From NCBI GenBank assembly GCA_030149595.1, contig JASFBI010000046.1:1-8689 (forward strand): 8,689 bases of DNA, in the 5' to 3' direction. This DNA comes from Desulfobacterales bacterium. Its GTDB lineage: Bacteria > Desulfobacterota > Desulfobacteria > Desulfobacterales > DAOWNP01. The notes under the pieces were generated by a model, which was not told the DNA's origin, searched no databases, and saw nothing but the letters and a program-made list of their open reading frames with translations. Below are positions 7,038-8,689 of the stretch, in pieces (the stretch's first letter is position 1; the number at the start of each line of letters is the position of its first letter). The position numbers were made by a program, and so were the translations under genes.

Positions 7038-7073
7038 ATTGAGACTTTCAATTTCGGACATTTTACATATTCA

Positions 7074-7397
7074 TCAATCTTGTTCGTGTACACTGTCAAT
7101 CATGAGCAAGTCTTCGCTGAAATAAAAATGAGTGTACACCTTTTCTCCAAGTATATCGTCTGATTTATATACATCATATATCGCTGGTCTTTCACCATAA
7201 TAATCATGAGGGGGTTTCTTTTTCATTGGCATTTGTTTGTCAAAATGTTTTTGCTTTAGCCTTGAAAAAAAAGTCTCCAAATCTTTTTGGTTCCATCCAA
7301 ATTCATCTTTAATTTGCTCCCAAACGTTAGGATGAATTCGATAGCATCCATTTTTAATTGCGTCATGAACTCTTTTTAATTCATATTTTGGATGAAT
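7074..7397 (-). CDS. MqsR-like toxin (mRNA interferase family), probable ATT start
   Basis: 107 residues if translation starts at ATT (7397). MqsR toxins are RelE-fold ribonucleases that cut mRNA. The alignment with E. coli MqsR is readable: HPKYELKRVHDAIKNG matches its first helix, HFDKQM matches FYKSM (Lys54 for catalytic Lys56), AIYDVY matches WQDVY (Tyr74 replaces Gln68), GEKVY matches GQVYL (Tyr88 for Tyr81), and IDSVHEQD matches IVSFKEK (His104 for Lys96). So two of four catalytic positions are kept. The frame is open back to a TGA at 7425-7427, with no ATG, GTG or TTG before residue 40, while a strong GAGGGAGG (7413-7406) lies 8 nt before the ATT. An internal TTG start at 7280 would remove the conserved N-terminal helices. 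Either the ATT start is real or a start codon has mutated. Confidence 0.72.
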   Translation of the reverse strand: MHPKYELKRVHDAIKNGCYRIHPNVWEQIKDEFGWNQKDLETFFSRLKQKHFDKQMPMKKKPPHDYYGERPAIYDVYKSDDILGEKVYTHFYFSEDLLMIDSVHEQD

Positions 7398-7405
7398 TTT
7401 AATAA

Positions 7406-7413
7406 CCTCCCTC
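7406..7413 (-). promoter_or_regulatory. Strong ribosome binding site that points to an ATT start codon
   Basis: GAGGGAGG on the minus strand. The spacing to ATT at 7397 is 8 nt; to the other in-frame ATT at 7403 it is only 2 nt. No normal start codon is within reach in the toxin frame. Confidence 0.6.
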
Positions 7414-7422
7414 TTTGATAAA

Positions 7423-7460
7423 TATCAATATTGGTTGACAGTTGTCAACCAATATTGATA
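7423..7460. promoter_or_regulatory. Perfect 18-bp inverted repeat over the toxin-antitoxin promoter (probable operator)
   Basis: TATCAATATTGGTTGACA (7423-7440) and its exact reverse complement (7443-7460) are separated by GT. On the minus strand the inner part gives TTGACA (7448-7443) as a -35 box, and GATATT (7426-7421, spacer 16) is a possible -10. Transcription would start close to 7414, just before the ribosome binding site. The antitoxin or the toxin-antitoxin complex is the natural candidate to bind. The 38-bp symmetry is longer than the short palindromes bound by E. coli MqsA. Confidence 0.7.
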
Positions 7461-7489
7461 ATTTTGAAATTATACTTTTTGATATTTAG

Positions 7490-7535
7490 TGCATTGTTTC
7501 AAATAAAATTCCATCAATTTTAATAAAACAGTGCA
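7490..7535. repeat. Imperfect inverted repeat upstream of the toxin-antitoxin promoter
   Basis: Arms 7490-7510 and 7516-7535 (TGCATTGTTTC and the complement of ACAGTGCA at the outside, AAAATT/AATTTT at the inside) pair with a few mismatches around a 5-nt loop. No gene ends here, so it is not an obvious terminator. It may be another small dispersed element. Confidence 0.4.
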
Positions 7536-7570
7536 TCAATTGTTATCTGAAGCTTTTTAATCGCTAACAA

Positions 7571-7587
7571 CACTCGACAGGCTGTTA
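7571..7587. repeat. 17-bp direct repeat of the MITE end
   Basis: CACTCGACAGGCTGTTA is identical to 5555-5571, which covers the left end of the MITE and three flanking bases. After it, the sequence (ACAAAATG) resembles the motif at 8548-8565. The two copies bracket the toxin-antitoxin module at a distance of 2,016 bp. Confidence 0.6.
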
Positions 7588-7693
7588 ACAAAATGCAGCT
7601 TTTAAAATTTTATATACAATGTAACCTACATATTGAATAATATCATACTATATATTGAGACCTTTGGAATAATAACAATTTTTAAAATTGGTA

Positions 7694-7720
7694 TTTAATA
7701 AAATCAATAGATTAGAATAG
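7694..7720. repeat. Copy 2 of the 26-bp direct repeat
   Basis: TTTAATAAAATCAATAGATT and following bases, nearly identical to 7012-7037 and in the same orientation. The similarity stops sharply on both sides. Confidence 0.5.
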
Positions 7721-7746
7721 TGAAATTGATAAAAAAAGGCAGCTAT

Positions 7747-7815
7747 ATGAATATATATGAAATAGAATTGTTTCTTACACTTTGCAAAACACTCTTTTGG
7801 AATATGCATGAATAA
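7747..7815 (+). pseudogene. Possible remnant of a LysR-type regulator (N-terminal fragment)
   Basis: A 22-codon frame begins MNIYEIELFLTLCKTL, which closely follows the first helix of LysR-family HTH domains, with AAAGG about 8 nt before the ATG. It then diverges and stops at TAA (7813-7815). About 50 nt later, in another frame, NISRISDRAKH (from 7865) loosely recalls the LysR recognition helix (NISQP..SRAIK). The match is short and the idea could be chance. The surrounding region 7588-8050 has no other coding signal that I can support. Confidence 0.28.
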
Positions 7816-8013
7816 AAAAAAATGGAGAGTAAAATTGTAAAATTGTTCTGGCAAACAGCAAATGAATATCAGTAGAATTTCGGATAGAGCTAAGCATTGA
7901 TTCAAATAACACCTTAATTCCAACTTTTCATTGACTCTATTTTTTCCTTTAAGTACTATTGAAGTATATAATTATTTTTAGAACTATTCGCATATACAAA
8001 GATATCTTAACCC

Positions 8014-8027
8014 TGTTAATATTAACA
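8014..8027. promoter_or_regulatory. Perfect 14-bp palindrome upstream of the small Arg-rich gene
   Basis: TGTTAATATTAACA, extended by CC and GG one base outside each end. It is about 100 bp before the start at 8131 and could be an operator. No binding protein is known here. Confidence 0.3.
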
Positions 8028-8093
8028 CGGTCTCTTTTACGCACATCTTAATTCTCAAACAGCCTTTATACTTCAGCCAGTGATTTATACATA

Positions 8094-8099
8094 TATAAT
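8094..8099 (+). promoter_or_regulatory. Possible -10 box for the small Arg-rich gene
   Basis: A perfect TATAAT lies about 30 nt before the ATG at 8131. The -35 region (about 8071-8077) is poor, so an activator or a different sigma factor may be needed. Confidence 0.4.
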
Positions 8100-8117
8100 G
8101 TTTTCAAAAATTAATAA

Positions 8118-8124
8118 AAGGAGG
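8118..8124 (+). promoter_or_regulatory. Strong ribosome binding site of the small Arg-rich gene
   Basis: AAGGAGG, 6 nt before the ATG at 8131. It decides the start and predicts good expression. Confidence 0.8.
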
Positions 8125-8130
8125 ATTAAT

Positions 8131-8391
8131 ATGAAAAATATGACTAATTTACACAGACGTTCATGTTTTGATCGCCGAACAACAAGTAATCGAAGAGATA
8201 GATGGTGGCCTTTTTTTAAAAAGCAAACCGTATTAAAAAACCGCAGGATTGATAATGAAAGACGAAAATTATCTGAAAAAAGATCAGACTGGGAAAGAAT
8301 AAGTAAATGGTCGAGTGCTCCCATTGTCCATAAATATAGTTATCCTTATATCCATGGCCTTATGGGTTCATCCAAATATCCATTTTGGTAA
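8131..8391 (+). CDS. Small arginine-rich protein with repeated RR pairs, unknown function
   Basis: 86 residues, very basic in the first two thirds. RR pairs recur (LHRRSCFDRR, SNRRDRWW, KNRRIDNERRKL) and are followed by KRSDWERISKWSS, then an aromatic tail (YSYPYIHG, KYPFW). I recall similar small RR-repeat proteins ending in W-x-R-x-x-K-W in sulfate reducers, but without known function. The basic, aromatic composition would suit binding of RNA, DNA or acidic lipids; this is inference only. The start at 8131 was chosen over an upstream ATG at 8080 because AAGGAGG (8118-8124) lies 6 nt before it. It stands alone, with a TATAAT about 30 nt upstream. Confidence 0.75.
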   Translation: MKNMTNLHRRSCFDRRTTSNRRDRWWPFFKKQTVLKNRRIDNERRKLSEKRSDWERISKWSSAPIVHKYSYPYIHGLMGSSKYPFW

Positions 8392-8547
8392 GATAATAAA
8401 AACAGAGCCTCTTGCTTCCTCTTCATAAATTATTGACTTAAATTCTGCATTTCCCCACTCCATCTGAACATAACAAAAGAGTGTCATCACCGGTAGTGAA
8501 TTTTCAGCCAGACTTTACAATACAGCAATCGTAACCCTATCAGCTAT

Positions 8548-8565
8548 ACAGACTGTTACAAAATG
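8548..8565. repeat. IS-end-like motif ACAGACTGTTACAAAATG
   Basis: It shares ACAG-CTGTTA and CAAAATG with 7577-7595, and ACAGRCTGTTAC with the MITE ends. It may be the end of an insertion sequence or a decayed MITE. No partner end was found in the remaining 124 bases. Confidence 0.4.
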
Positions 8566-8587
8566 AAATTTTCTTCAAGTTTAAAGC

Positions 8588-8639
8588 GAAAGGTGTCTAA
8601 ATCTCTAAAATTAATTTACTCAGAAATTAGGCACCTGGT
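8588..8639. repeat. Imperfect palindrome at the end of the histidine kinase-like gene
   Basis: AGGTGTCTAAATCTC (from 8591) pairs with CAGAAATTAGGCACCT (ending 8636), with GAAA/TTTC outside. The stop codon of the minus-strand gene (8627-8629) lies inside one arm. It may work as a terminator, but no strong T-run follows on the minus strand. It may also be an inserted repeat. Confidence 0.45.
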
Positions 8640-8689
8640 TTCCTTTTTTGAGGTATTGTAAAAAAGAAGCTGCAGCCTTTTCCTGATTC
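8627..8689 (-). CDS. C-terminal tail of a probable sensor histidine kinase, enters from right edge
   Basis: Only the last 20 codons are visible: ESGKGCSFFFTIPQKRKPGA, then TAA. The pattern GKG-x-S-F-x-F-T-x-P is the usual end of the HATPase_c domain of two-component histidine kinases (GKGSTFTFTLP). The fragment is short, so the call rests on this one motif. The gene body is outside the window. Another GHKL ATPase is the main alternative. Confidence 0.6.
   Translation of the reverse strand, partial: ESGKGCSFFFTIPQKRKPGA

Noticed and set aside
6739..7125. 128-codon plus-strand frame over the toxin-antitoxin region
   Set aside because: It is antisense to the zinc-finger protein and to the end of the toxin, both of which have recognisable homology; composition is serine- and phenylalanine-rich as expected of a shadow.
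7012..7720. CRISPR-like repeats
   Set aside because: Only two copies of the 26-mer, 682 bp apart, with no regular spacing and no cas genes.
7648..7923. 91-codon minus-strand frame
   Set aside because: TTG start without a ribosome binding site, composition of an AT-rich random frame (many Phe, Tyr, Cys, Leu), no motif.

Overview
The window is a low-GC stretch of bacterial chromosome. The genes seen are a mix that would suit a free-living Gram-negative anaerobe: a long (class II) ketol-acid reductoisomerase, a one-domain PqiA, a CX4CX2C radical SAM protein and a C39-peptidase ABC exporter with an HlyD adaptor. I lean towards the Desulfobacterota (sulfate-reducer-like), but this is only an impression from protein character. 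No rRNA, tRNA or CRISPR array was seen.

Layout. Positions 1-1751 (minus strand) hold an export operon: an HlyD-type adaptor, then, overlapping by one base, the N-terminal 192 residues of a peptidase-containing ABC transporter that leaves the window on the left. Divergent from it is pqiA (1953-2585, plus). Facing pqiA is a radical SAM gene (2656-3807, minus). A 78-bp palindromic element sits exactly between these two convergent genes, and its GTAG termini supply the TAG stop codon of both. Next comes ilvC (3906-5369, minus), then 580 bp without a gene that contains a 117-bp MITE-like element with perfect 19-bp terminal inverted repeats.

Positions 5951-7397 (minus) hold what I read as a three-gene toxin-antitoxin operon. 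It has an MqsR-like toxin that appears to start at ATT, an antitoxin-like protein whose four zinc-ligand cysteines sit at the same positions as in E. coli MqsA but which carries a different type of HTH, and a 147-residue helical protein of unknown function. A perfect 18-bp inverted repeat (7423-7460) covers the promoter. The module is bracketed by a 17-bp direct repeat that is also the outer end of the MITE, which hints at mobility.

The right part (7461-8130) is mostly repeats and decayed sequence, including a possible LysR start fragment. It is followed by a small arginine-rich protein (8131-8391, plus), an IS-end-like motif, and the last 20 codons of a probable sensor histidine kinase (minus) that enters from the right edge.

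The most interesting points are the toxin-antitoxin module with its third gene and ATT start, the palindromic element that terminates two genes at once, and the ilvC cofactor loop, which has lost the NADPH 2'-phosphate contacts and predicts NADH use.
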